A DNA stretch of 64,000 nt from Affinundibacterium baiyunense (lineage in GTDB: Bacteria > Pseudomonadota > Gammaproteobacteria > Burkholderiales > Burkholderiaceae_D). Numbering within the stretch: the stretch's first letter is position 1; each line of letters begins with the position of its first letter. Below are positions 55,859 to 64,000 of the stretch, piece after piece. Below the pieces are notes generated by a model that had not been told where the DNA came from, ran no database searches, and saw nothing but the letters and a program-made list of their open reading frames with translations. The stretch is taken from the NCBI RefSeq assembly GCF_018139645.1, contig NZ_JAGSPM010000003.1, positions 124,001-188,000 of the forward strand. The letters run 5' to 3'. A program made the position numbers and the translations under genes.

Positions 55859-55921
55859 CTATCAAGTTACTTAATTACGCAGCTTTCGCAATTAGTACAG
55901 GCAAAAAAAGCACGATCACTC

Positions 55922-57871
55922 ATGCGCTCCTCAATAACGATCAGAAGTGCATGCCAGCGATTTTTTGATGTCACGCTATTTTCAGCACAACTCAGAATAC
56001 TATTAACAACGCTAATCGCCAGTGTAGTCACAATGCCGACGGTAAATGCGCAGCAATCACAATATCAAATCAATCGTGTAGAACCTGCTTCTTGGTGGAT
56101 AGGGATGAAAAACCCAGAAGTGCAATTGATGGTGCACGGAATAAATATCGCTGAACTTAGTCCGAAAATTTCTTATCCTGGTATCAGCATCACACACGTA
56201 CATCGCAGCGACAATCCTAACTATTTATTCATCGATCTAAAGATCGCAGATCAAGCCAAACCTGGTGCGCTCACCATCCAATTTTTACAAGCATCAAATA
56301 AAACAAAAAACTCTACTGCAAAAGTTGCAAGCAGCATCAAGTTTGAATTACAAACTAGACGCGCAGGCTCTGCACAACGCAAAGGATTCACTCCTAGTGA
56401 CGCGATTTATTTATTGATGCCAGATCGTTTTGCGAATGGCGACACAGGCAACGACAATCAACACAACTACAGCGACAAACTTGCACGTGATGTCCCAGGT
56501 GGTCGACACGGAGGTGATCTACAAGGCATGCGGCAACATCTCAACTACATTGCAAAAATGGGATTTACGATGGTATGGCCGACTCCATTGGTCGAAAATG
56601 CGCAAGAGATTAATTCTTACCACGGCTACGCGGCAACCGACTTCTATCGCATCGATCCACGCTTTGGTAGCAATCGCGATTATCAGCAATTCGTACAAGA
56701 AGCAAAAGCAAAAAACATCGGCGTGATCCAAGACGTTGTACTGAATCATATTGGCTCGAATCATTGGTGGATGAAGGATTTACCGAGCAAGGATTGGCTC
56801 AATTTTCCGAAGCAATATACGGAAACCAACCATATTCGCAGTACCTTGCAAGACACGCACGCCGCGCAAATTGATAAACAAAAATTTGCAGATGGTTGGT
56901 TTGTTAAAACCATGCCGGATTTGAATCAGCGCAATCCCTTTCTAACCAAGTATTTAATCCAAAACAGTTTATGGTGGATCGAGTTCGCAGATCTATCCGG
57001 CCTACGCACGGATACCTATTCCTACTCGGATAAAACGTTTCTAGCGAGTTGGTCGCAACGCGTGATGGAAGAATACCCACAGTTCAATATCGTCGGTGAA
57101 GAATGGAGTATGAATCCAAACATCGTCGCCTACTGGCAGCGCGGCAAACAAAACCATGACGGATATCGCTCTTCAGTTCCCAGCTTGATGGATTTCGCTA
57201 CCTATCAAGCCTTGCACGCGAGCTTAGTCGGTGGCTATGGCAAAGACGTCGACATGATGAGCATGTACGAGACGATTGCCAATGATTTCATTTACGCTGA
57301 CCCAGACAATTTAACCATTTTTGAAAGCAATCACGACACCCCACGCATATTTTCAGCACTGAATGAAGATGTCGATTTAAACAAACTTGCATTCACCATG
57401 CTCGCAACACTACGTGGTATTCCACAAATGTTTTATGGCGCAGAAGTCTTGATGACCAGCCCCAAACAGCGCGATGATGGCAAAGTCCGGGGTGATTTTC
57501 CAGGCGGTTGGGAAGGTGACGAAGTCAATGCATTTACCGGAAAAAATTTAAGCGCCGCGCAACAAGACATGCAAAATTTTGTAACGCGTTTATTCAATTG
57601 GCGTAAAACCGCTAGCGCAATTCATCACGGAAAACTGCTTCACTTTATTCCTGAAAATAATTGCTATGTGTACTTCCGCAGCGACGCCAAACAGAAAGTA
57701 ATGGTCATTATTAATCGCAACGAAAAAGCACTCCAACTCGACTTATCTCGCTTTAATGAAGCACTTCAAGGAAGTCAGCGTGCGATTGAGATTTTGAATA
57801 ATCGTGCTTTGGTTTTAGACAAAACACTCCACGTCAACGCCAAGTCAGCAATGATTTTGGAGTTGCACTAA
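55922..57871 (+). CDS. GH13 cyclomaltodextrinase / neopullulanase-like amylase
   Basis: About 649 residues from ATG 55922; the frame is open to a GTG at 55754 but that part contains the hairpins above. A signal-like hydrophobic stretch ends near TVNAQQ. An N-terminal beta domain (about 45-155, RVEPASWWIGMKNPEVQLMVHG) is the cyclomaltodextrinase N-domain. The (beta/alpha)8 barrel has region I DVVLNHIG, region II GLRTDTYSY (nucleophile Asp), region III IVGEEW (acid Glu) and region IV FESNHDTPRI (Asp). It is SusA-like: it cuts maltodextrins, cyclodextrins or pullulan, in the periplasm. Start uncertain. The next GH13 gene follows by 43 bases. Confidence 0.85.
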   Translation: MRSSITIRSACQRFFDVTLFSAQLRILLTTLIASVVTMPTVNAQQSQYQINRVEPASWWIGMKNPEVQLMVHGINIAELSPKISYPGISITHVHRSDNPNYLFIDLKIADQAKPGALTIQFLQASNKTKNSTAKVASSIKFELQTRRAGSAQRKGFTPSDAIYLLMPDRFANGDTGNDNQHNYSDKLARDVPGGRHGGDLQGMRQHLNYIAKMGFTMVWPTPLVENAQEINSYHGYAATDFYRIDPRFGSNRDYQQFVQEAKAKNIGVIQDVVLNHIGSNHWWMKDLPSKDWLNFPKQYTETNHIRSTLQDTHAAQIDKQKFADGWFVKTMPDLNQRNPFLTKYLIQNSLWWIEFADLSGLRTDTYSYSDKTFLASWSQRVMEEYPQFNIVGEEWSMNPNIVAYWQRGKQNHDGYRSSVPSLMDFATYQALHASLVGGYGKDVDMMSMYETIANDFIYADPDNLTIFESNHDTPRIFSALNEDVDLNKLAFTMLATLRGIPQMFYGAEVLMTSPKQRDDGKVRGDFPGGWEGDEVNAFTGKNLSAAQQDMQNFVTRLFNWRKTASAIHHGKLLHFIPENNCYVYFRSDAKQKVMVIINRNEKALQLDLSRFNEALQGSQRAIEILNNRALVLDKTLHVNAKSAMILELH

Positions 57872-57914
57872 CTCTGTAGCAAAGCAAACCATCCCCCCCC
57901 AACGAGGTCACATC

Positions 57915-59261
57915 ATGAAAAATTTACTGTTCTCACTCTTACTTAGTATCGGCGCTCTGAGCGCCATGCCAGCGACTGCACAAACACGTAGCGAAGTAGT
58001 GCATCCAGCATGGACAAAAAATGCCACCATTTATGAAGCGAATATTCGCCAACATTCTAAAGAAGGTAGTTTTCAAAAATTTGAAGAATATTTGCCCGAG
58101 CTCAAAAAAATGGGCGTCAAAGTCATTTGGCTAATGCCAATTAATCCTATCGGTGAAAAGAATCGCAAAGGCACCTTAGGTAGCTACTACGCAGTGCGCG
58201 ATTACAAAGCTGTCAATCCTGAATTTGGCACACCAGCCGACTTCAAAAAACTCGTAAAAGCCATCCATGCGCAAGGTATGTATGTGATTATTGATTGGGT
58301 ACCAAATCACACTGCATGGGATCATCCATGGACTGAAAAGCATCCAGAATTCTATAAGAAAGACAAGGACGGTAAGTTCGTACCACCGGTACCAGATTGG
58401 GCTGACGTGATTGCGCTCGACTATAGCAATCAACAGTTGCGTAAAGAAATGGTCGATGCAATGCGCTTCTGGCTCACTGAATACAATATCGATGGCTTCC
58501 GTTGCGACGTTGCCGCGATGGTACCGACTGATTTCTGGAATGACACGCGCAAAGAACTCGATAAAACGAAAAAAGTCTTTATGTTAGCCGAAGCACATGA
58601 GTTTGAATTGCACGAGAAAGCATTCGATATGACTTATGGCTGGCAATACAAGGATTTATTTAATGAAATCGCCCAAGGCAAAAAATCAGTAAAAGATTTA
58701 GATGCTTACTTAAATGGGGAAGAAAAAAATTACCATGCCGACGCCTATCGTATGTTGCATATCACCAATCATGATTTGAATAGTTGGGAAGGCACAGAAT
58801 TTGTACGTCTTGGCGATGCAGTAGAAACTTTCTTGGTCTTATCAAACATCATGAAAGGCATGCCTTTGATGTATAGCGGTCAAGAAGCAGGGAATAACAA
58901 GGCATTGAACTTCTTTGAACGCGATCCTATCGAATGGAAAGCGCATCCATTCAAACAGCTCTATACCAAACTGTTTCAATTAAAGAAAACCAACAAGGCT
59001 TTGTGGAATGGCGTGGCGGGTGGCGAAATGCAACGTATCCACACTGGTGCAGATGACAAGGTATTTGCATTTACCCGTGAAAAAGATGGTAACAAAATTG
59101 TGGCGATTTTTAACTTATCGAATCAGGCACAAACTGCCGATGTTCAATCCGCGCTAGCAAAAGGCAAACTACGTGATATTCATAGTGGCGCAAAAGCACC
59201 ACTTGGCTCCAACGTCAAATTTAATCTCAAGCCCTGGGAATACAAAGTGTTTGCGCAATAG
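57915..59261 (+). CDS. Alpha-amylase family glycosidase (GH13)
   Basis: 448 residues with a Sec signal (cut near PATAQT-RS). The barrel carries region I DWVPNHTAWD, region II DGFRCDVAAM (nucleophile Asp near 197), region III MLAEAHE (acid Glu near 227) and region IV ITNHDLNSW (Asp near 286). The C-terminal beta domain is short (KVFAFTREKDGNKIVAIFNLS). Likely hydrolyses alpha-1,4-glucans to maltose or glucose outside the cytoplasm. GAGGTCAC precedes the ATG. It forms an operon with the upstream GH13 gene and ends in a terminator at 59391. Confidence 0.88.
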   Translation: MKNLLFSLLLSIGALSAMPATAQTRSEVVHPAWTKNATIYEANIRQHSKEGSFQKFEEYLPELKKMGVKVIWLMPINPIGEKNRKGTLGSYYAVRDYKAVNPEFGTPADFKKLVKAIHAQGMYVIIDWVPNHTAWDHPWTEKHPEFYKKDKDGKFVPPVPDWADVIALDYSNQQLRKEMVDAMRFWLTEYNIDGFRCDVAAMVPTDFWNDTRKELDKTKKVFMLAEAHEFELHEKAFDMTYGWQYKDLFNEIAQGKKSVKDLDAYLNGEEKNYHADAYRMLHITNHDLNSWEGTEFVRLGDAVETFLVLSNIMKGMPLMYSGQEAGNNKALNFFERDPIEWKAHPFKQLYTKLFQLKKTNKALWNGVAGGEMQRIHTGADDKVFAFTREKDGNKIVAIFNLSNQAQTADVQSALAKGKLRDIHSGAKAPLGSNVKFNLKPWEYKVFAQ

Positions 59262-59390
59262 GAAAAATACAGTATTATGCTTGCCACATAAATGCTAAAT
59301 GAATGCTCAATTCTTAGCGCAAAGCAGTAATACCAGTTTGTAGCAGAGGTAGTAGGAAGAGACGAAGTAGCACCAAGAAAATCAAACTAT

Positions 59391-59430
59391 AAAAAAACAC
59401 CAGCGTGTGATTTAAACGCTGGTGTTTTTT
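59391..59430 (+). terminator. Terminator of the amylase operon
   Basis: CACCAGCGT (59398-59406) pairs with ACGCTGGTG (59416-59424), flanked by AAAAAAA and TTTTTT, so it can act in both directions. Confidence 0.85.
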
Positions 59431-59573
59431 ATTATGCGCTTACTTTATTAACTTGCTTTTTGCTCTATAGACAGCAGTAAATAAAATGACCTAGCCTCAA
59501 CAATCAAATCGAAATGCACTCAAAACAGCGAAAAAACAAATCCATCAGATTTTTTATCCAGCTGACAGCTAAT

Positions 59574-59615
59574 TTGATCTAGCTCAAGACGCATGCTGCA
59601 GTGCGCAACTACACT
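59574..59615 (+). promoter_or_regulatory. FNR-type box and -10 of ompW
   Basis: TTGATCTAGCTCAA (59574-59587) has one mismatch from TTGAT-N4-ATCAA. Its centre lies 29.5 bases before TACACT (59610-59615), which is exactly the class II (-41.5) layout of FNR-activated promoters. Confidence 0.7.
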
Positions 59616-59691
59616 GTTTCCATCGGGTTTAGGAAACAAATCACTAAACCAAAAGAATCAAAATTTGTATTAATAACCAAGGAAAATGAAA

Positions 59692-60303
59692 ATGAAAAAG
59701 CTCGTTCTCGCACTCTCTTTAGCATCAGTTGGTTTCATCAGCGCAGAAGCAATTGCACAAGATAGCCCATGGTTGGTTCGTGCTCGTGTTGTTAATATCG
59801 ACACAGCAAACAAATCTGATCAAGTTGGAGGCGTTGGCGCGGAAGACCGTATCACAGTCGGCAAAAAGACAATTCCAGAAATCGATATTTCTTATTTCTT
59901 CTCACCAAACGTATCTGCTGAATTGATTTTGACTTACCCACAAAAACACGACGTGTATTTGGATGGTAACAATATTGGTACATTCAAACATTTGCCACCA
60001 ACATTGTCTGCTCAATATCACTTTGCTCCAAACTCCAACATCAACCCATACCTCGGCGTTGGTGTGAACTACACAAACATCTCTAAAGTGAATTTGTTGG
60101 GTGGCAAAGGCAGTTTGGAAAGCAGCAGCTTTGGCCTGTCTGTACAGGCTGGTGTTGATTTCGCAATCGACAAAAACTGGTCTTTAAACTTAGACGTGAA
60201 AAAAGTACAAATTCGTAGCGACGTAAAAATCGCTGGCGCGAAAGCAAGTGCGGTTAAAGTTGATCCATTGTTGATCGGTGTTGGTGTAGGCTACCGTTTC
60301 TAA
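59692..60303 (+). CDS. ompW: Outer-membrane protein OmpW
   Basis: 203 residues from ATG 59692, eight bases behind AAGGA; an ATG two codons earlier is too close. Sec signal ends EAIAQ-DSPW, and WLVRARVVNIDT is the usual OmpW mature start. Eight-strand barrel pattern with ISYFFSPNVSAELILTYPQKH and PPTLSAQYHFAP..NPYLGVGVNYT (family motifs), ending in GYRF. OmpW forms a narrow hydrophobic channel and is often induced under low oxygen, which fits the FNR-type box upstream. It ends in a terminator at 60334. Confidence 0.94.
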   Translation: MKKLVLALSLASVGFISAEAIAQDSPWLVRARVVNIDTANKSDQVGGVGAEDRITVGKKTIPEIDISYFFSPNVSAELILTYPQKHDVYLDGNNIGTFKHLPPTLSAQYHFAPNSNINPYLGVGVNYTNISKVNLLGGKGSLESSSFGLSVQAGVDFAIDKNWSLNLDVKKVQIRSDVKIAGAKASAVKVDPLLIGVGVGYRF

Positions 60304-60333
60304 TCTAAGTTTCAATTAGAGACTAAAAGCAAT

Positions 60334-60366
60334 AAAGTCGCCGTGCTGGTAGCGCGGCGACTTTTT
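60334..60366. terminator. Terminator between ompW and glcF
   Basis: A 14-bp stem (AAAGTCGCCG inner TGCT with GGT loop and its complement, CGGCGACTTT) is followed by T on the plus strand. It lies 25 bases past the glcF stop and may also serve it. Confidence 0.85.
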
Positions 60367-60390
60367 TCTTTATCGAACCAAGTTCGATAC

Positions 60391-61872
60391 TTAGGATACT
60401 TTTGCCTTCTTCGCTTTGGCTGCGTTTATTAATTTCTTTTTGCTTTGTTTTTTCTTTGCTAGATTGGTCTTCGGATCTAGTGCCACAGTTGTCTTATCGT
60501 TGACAGCATGTGACGCATTTTCAGAATGGCTTGTTGAACTTTGCGCAGGCAGTACAACTGTCTCAGCGTTCTCTGCCACTAAGATAGGTGCAAGCGACTC
60601 TTTGGTCGTGGTAAGCAATTTATCCATCGCCTGATCGAGTACTTCTACCCAATGCAAGACGGGAATTTTTGTCGCTACCTGTAAATGCTGCTGACACGCC
60701 ATATTCGCACTGATGATGATATCTGGCTGAGTTTGCTCTAATGCAGCGATTTTATTGTCACGTAACTGTCTCGCCAAAGTCGGCTGCAATATCGAATACG
60801 TACCAGCAGAGCCACAACACAAATGGCTATTCTCGCAGCTACGCACATCAACACCAAGACTAGCTAGTATTTTCTCTAACTTACCTCGTACTTGCTGCCC
60901 ATGCTGCAAACTACATGGCGCATGCCAGGTCAGTTTTTGTAGAATATCGCCACCGACTAAGGCGATTAATTCTGGTAAGAAGTTCATTAGGTATTCACTC
61001 AAATCCACAGTCAGCGAACTAATGCGTTTTGCCTTTTCTGCATACGCTGCATCATGCGCTAACAAAGTGGCGTAATCTTTGACCGTAACACCGCATCCCG
61101 ACGCTGTCATCACAATCGCTATCTCCGCTTGCGCTGACTCTGTAGCCTGATTGATGATCGACCACCACGTATCGATATTTTGTCTTGCCGCTGCTTGAGC
61201 GCCAGAGACATCACTCAAATGTAATCGCACAGCGCCACAACACTCCGCCTCTGTCGCCACTATCGATTCGACCTGCAAACGCTGCAATACCCGCTTGGTT
61301 GCTGCATTAATATTCGGCGCTAAACTGCCTTGTACACAGCCCTCAAGCAAAATGACCTGACGCTGATGTTGAGCAGTGTTTGTCGAAATTGAAGTTGAGG
61401 TAAGTGCTGTTATGGCTGGAATTTTTTCTTGTAATTGCTGCGGCAATACAGGCTTCAAGCGGCGTCCCCACCTTAGGGCATGTTGAAACAAGCGAGGATT
61501 ACTCAAACCATTCTTCAATGCTGAGCGGAACATTTTTTGTGACCAAGAACGAGCAACTTGCAGCTCGACGATACCTCGTCCAATTTCTAGTAATCGTCCA
61601 TATTGAACACCAGAAGGACAAGTCGTCTCGCAACTACGGCAAGTCAAGCAGCGATCCAAATGCGTCTGTGTTTTTTGCGTCGCTTGTTTGCCTTCTAGCA
61701 CTTGTTTAATCAGATAAATCCGTCCGCGTGGCCCGTCGAGTTCGTCACCCAATAATTGATAAGTCGGGCAAGTCGCATTACACATTCCGCAATGGACACA
61801 CTGGCGCAAAATCTGTTCAGCCTCTTGCCCCTCCGTTGTGTGCTTATATGTTTCGCTGATGTTGGTTTGCAT
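60391..61872 (-). CDS. glcF: Glycolate oxidase iron-sulfur subunit GlcF
   Basis: 493 residues. Two ferredoxin-type [4Fe-4S] sites are CVHCGMCNATCP (near 21-32) and CLTCRSCETTCPSG (near 70-83), followed by two CCG domains (LLEGCVQGSLAPNI, ATEAECCGAVRLH; HAPCSLQHGQQV, ENSHLCCGSAGTY). It passes electrons from GlcD to the quinone pool at the membrane. After the normal end near 430, there is a ~60-residue low-complexity tail (VAENAETVVLPAQ... ending KKKQSKKKLINAAKAKKAKVS), Lys/Ala-rich, absent from E. coli GlcF. It follows glcE by 48 bases. Confidence 0.94.
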   Translation of the reverse strand: MQTNISETYKHTTEGQEAEQILRQCVHCGMCNATCPTYQLLGDELDGPRGRIYLIKQVLEGKQATQKTQTHLDRCLTCRSCETTCPSGVQYGRLLEIGRGIVELQVARSWSQKMFRSALKNGLSNPRLFQHALRWGRRLKPVLPQQLQEKIPAITALTSTSISTNTAQHQRQVILLEGCVQGSLAPNINAATKRVLQRLQVESIVATEAECCGAVRLHLSDVSGAQAAARQNIDTWWSIINQATESAQAEIAIVMTASGCGVTVKDYATLLAHDAAYAEKAKRISSLTVDLSEYLMNFLPELIALVGGDILQKLTWHAPCSLQHGQQVRGKLEKILASLGVDVRSCENSHLCCGSAGTYSILQPTLARQLRDNKIAALEQTQPDIIISANMACQQHLQVATKIPVLHWVEVLDQAMDKLLTTTKESLAPILVAENAETVVLPAQSSTSHSENASHAVNDKTTVALDPKTNLAKKKQSKKKLINAAKAKKAKVS

Positions 61873-61920
61873 ACTTGGAGACCACTAAGTTGAATAATTC
61901 AAATTAAACCGAAAAACCAC

Positions 61921-62991
61921 TCAAGAAAACAATTGACCGCGATTAAAGACCGATGCGGGATCAAAACTTTTCTTGAGCTGCTGATGAATATTTAAAAGCG
62001 GTGCACTCAGTGGCGTAAAAATAGCTTGTGTTGGATCTGCATAGCGAAACTGCGTCAAGTGCCCACCCATTGCTTGCACCTGTTCACGCAAAGTAGGAAT
62101 CGGCTCGTGTGTCCATAACCATCGTTGCGCACCACCCCATTCAATCAATGACTTTGCTTTTATTTTTAAAGCTGGCGCAGTCGATGGTAACGATACGCGT
62201 AGCAAAGCTAAGCCATCTTCAGGAATAAAAAAGTGATGTTGATGCTCACGTAAACTCTGCCAAAACAATTCCATCTGCGGCAACTCCAGTCCACCTAATT
62301 TTTGTTTTGCCAAACGTAATGCAGATTCAGAACCCGACAAGCGAACTAGCAAACGCCCTGCATGATAAGAACTCGCCGATATCGGCAAAGCTTGACCCGC
62401 CCAAAGGTTCAAGACATGCAAGGCATCCTGTTCGGACATCGCAAATGTCAGACTGGTTTCGCATGCTGGGCGCGGCATTACCTTCAGAGTGATATCCAAC
62501 AGCAAGCCTAAACTACCGAGCGAACCAGCCATTAATCGCGACACATCGTAGCCCGCGACATTCTTCATGACTTGTCCACCAAAGCGCAGAAACTCGCCTT
62601 TACCGTTCATCATCGATACACCAAGTACGAAGTCGCGTAGTGCTCCATGTGTTGCTCGTCGCGGGCCCGATAAACCAGCAGCGACCATACCGCCAATGGT
62701 TGCATTCGCGCCAAAATGCGGTGGTTCAAACGCCAGCATTTGGCCATGTTGTGCCAGCAAATCTTCGATCTCGCACAATGGGGTGCCAGCGCGCGCGGTG
62801 ATGTATAACTCCGTCGGTTCATAGCTGATGACACCTCGGTATGGATGTGTATCCAATATATCGCCCGCTTCAGGATTGCCATACCAAGACTTGCTAGCAC
62901 CACCTTGTATGCGAAGCGATGAACCAGCCTCGCCCGCAGTCAAAATCTGTAGTCGAAACTGCTGTAACAATTCATTGTAGGTATCACTCAT
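61921..62991 (-). CDS. glcE: Glycolate oxidase FAD-binding subunit GlcE
   Basis: 356 residues from ATG 62991 (MSDTYNELLQQF). FAD-binding type 4 (VAO) fold: RIQGGASKSWYG, GVISYEPTELYITARAGTPL, LAFEPPHFGANATIGGMVAAGLSGPRR and RDFVLGVSMMNGKGEF, with NVAGYDVSRLMAGSLGSLG. GlcE works with GlcD and GlcF to oxidise glycolate to glyoxylate. It lacks the C-terminal cap of GlcD, as usual. It begins 24 bases past glcD. Confidence 0.93.
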   Translation of the reverse strand: MSDTYNELLQQFRLQILTAGEAGSSLRIQGGASKSWYGNPEAGDILDTHPYRGVISYEPTELYITARAGTPLCEIEDLLAQHGQMLAFEPPHFGANATIGGMVAAGLSGPRRATHGALRDFVLGVSMMNGKGEFLRFGGQVMKNVAGYDVSRLMAGSLGSLGLLLDITLKVMPRPACETSLTFAMSEQDALHVLNLWAGQALPISASSYHAGRLLVRLSGSESALRLAKQKLGGLELPQMELFWQSLREHQHHFFIPEDGLALLRVSLPSTAPALKIKAKSLIEWGGAQRWLWTHEPIPTLREQVQAMGGHLTQFRYADPTQAIFTPLSAPLLNIHQQLKKSFDPASVFNRGQLFS

Positions 62992-63015
62992 CGTCAAGTT
63001 CAGTTCTCTTTCAGA

Positions 63016-64000
63016 TTAAAAGCGTGATAGATCAGGAAATCCAATTTTTCCCTGGCTGACTTGCATACGCCCAAATTCGGCGCAGCGATTTAAGCTGGGA
63101 ATAGCTTTACTCGGATTAAGTAGATTCAAAGGATCAAAGGCATGTTTGACACCAAAGAAACTCAGCAATTCCTCGGCATTAAATTGCACGCACATCGCAT
63201 TGAGTTTCTCTATCCCTACGCCATGTTCGCCAGTGATACTGCCACCGAGTTGAACGCAGAGTTCCAAAATATCATTGCCGAATGCCTCTGCTTTTTCTAA
63301 AGCTCCCGGCTGATTAGCATCAAATAAAATCAAAGGATGTAAATTCCCATCACCGGCATGAAACACATTTGCGCACACCATCTGATAACGAAGTTCCATT
63401 TGGCGAATCGCGTTTAATACTTGTGCCAAATGTTTGCGAGGAATGGTGCCGTCCACACAATAATAATCCGGTGATATTCTGCCTGCAGCGGGAAACGCGT
63501 TTTTACGCCCCGACCATAATTGTTGGCGCTGCTCCTCACTAAACGACACCGTCAAATTGCTAGCGCCTGCGGCTTTTAAAACGGCGCTCATACGCGCAAT
63601 TTCTTCAGCAACTTCTTCTGCATTGCCGTCCGATTCGCATAAAAGAATTGCCGCTGCGTCGGTGTTGTAACCAGCGTGAACAAACGGTTCCACCATTCTG
63701 ATCGAGGTTTGATCCATCATCTCTAATCCAGCGGGAATAATCCCTTCTGCAATGATTTGTGCCACAGCATGTCCGGCTTGTTCTAGTTCAGAGAATGAAG
63801 CAATAATCACTTGTGCAGTTTGCGCCTTCGGAATTAACTTGACAGTCACTTCGGTGACAATGCCGAGCATACCTTCTGAACCAATAAAAACCGCGAGCAA
63901 ATCCAAGCCGGGAGCGTCCAAAGCTTGGCTACCCAATTCTAAAACCTCACCATCGATCGTGACGATGCGCAGGCTTAAGACATTATGTATGGTCAGCCCG
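63016..64000 (-). CDS. glcD: Glycolate oxidase FAD-linked subunit GlcD, C-terminal part
   Basis: The frame is open to the right edge (328 codons), so the N-terminal third of the gene lies outside the window. Visible: IHNVLSLRIVTIDGEVLELG of the FAD domain, FIGSEGMLGIVTEVTVKLIPK, and the FAD-oxidase C cap with CANVFHAGDGNLHPLILFD and GSITGEHGVGIEKL. These are typical GlcD features. It takes electrons from glycolate (or D-lactate). Gene order glcD-glcE-glcF is the standard operon. Confidence 0.95.
   Translation of the reverse strand, partial: GLTIHNVLSLRIVTIDGEVLELGSQALDAPGLDLLAVFIGSEGMLGIVTEVTVKLIPKAQTAQVIIASFSELEQAGHAVAQIIAEGIIPAGLEMMDQTSIRMVEPFVHAGYNTDAAAILLCESDGNAEEVAEEIARMSAVLKAAGASNLTVSFSEEQRQQLWSGRKNAFPAAGRISPDYYCVDGTIPRKHLAQVLNAIRQMELRYQMVCANVFHAGDGNLHPLILFDANQPGALEKAEAFGNDILELCVQLGGSITGEHGVGIEKLNAMCVQFNAEELLSFFGVKHAFDPLNLLNPSKAIPSLNRCAEFGRMQVSQGKIGFPDLSRF

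Noticed and set aside
1-64000. CRISPR array, prophage, insertion sequence or defence island
   Set aside because: No regularly spaced repeats, transposase, integrase other than XerD, phage structural gene or defence domain was found.

Overview
The window looks like chromosome from an AT-leaning betaproteobacterium, most likely of the Oxalobacteraceae (Undibacterium/Herminiimonas type). That placement is inferred from gene content and order: queG-tsaE-amiC and mutL-miaA blocks, a glucokinase-HexR fusion, DUF1631, a GlcDEF glycolate oxidase and an MutL with an endonuclease motif. No rRNA gene is present to confirm it. Almost all of the sequence is coding. I see no prophage, insertion sequence or CRISPR array.

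Layout. 1-9.4 kb: start of a thiamine-diphosphate 2-oxoacid decarboxylase (cut by the left edge), fbp, pepN, a DUF4136-like lipoprotein, DUF1631, a small membrane protein and an EamA transporter. 9.4-14.9 kb: an RstB-like kinase and its OmpR-type regulator, separated by three oppositely oriented envelope genes (a PrcB-like lipoprotein, MipA/OmpV and an unknown exported protein). 15-26.7 kb: a phosphate block, with pstSCAB-phoU-phoB-phoR on the minus strand, divergent ppk1-sixA, and a minus-strand acyltransferase/metallophosphoesterase pair resembling OlsB and PlcP. 26.8-32.3 kb: marC, a small unknown gene, tsaD, plsY, a ybaK-type deacylase, xerD and ogt. 32.3-32.6 kb: a probable structured RNA. 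33-36.8 kb: a TRAP solute-binding protein with its own sensor kinase/regulator pair. 36.8-47.2 kb: queG, tsaE, amiC, a REPIN-like repeat, metQ-metI-metN, a Cys-cluster protein, dedA, mutL, miaA and tRNA-Met(CAT). 47.2-52 kb: gene-poor DNA with a decayed EAL-domain remnant, a chemoreceptor and two paralogous small exported proteins. 52-60.3 kb: a glk-hexR fusion, a second glucokinase, two GH13 enzymes and ompW. 60.4-64 kb: glcF, glcE and glcD (glcD cut by the right edge).

How it works together. Three sites with the canonical 7-4-7 PhoB-box layout, each followed after exactly 10 nt by a -10-like hexamer, precede pstS, ppk1 and the olsB-plcP pair. This suggests one PhoB regulon covering phosphate uptake, polyphosphate and replacement of phospholipids by phosphorus-free ornithine lipids. 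Two 15-bp palindromes of HexR type (TGTA-N7-TACA) lie between the HexR fusion and the second glucokinase. They suggest that glucose phosphorylation and maltodextrin breakdown are controlled by the sugar-responsive regulator encoded next door. ompW has an FNR-type box at class II spacing from a -10.

The least explained items are the structured RNA upstream of ogt (extended -10 promoter, alternative pairings, strong terminator), the two paralogous small proteins with a conserved 56-bp upstream block, and the split two-component locus around the PrcB-like lipoprotein.
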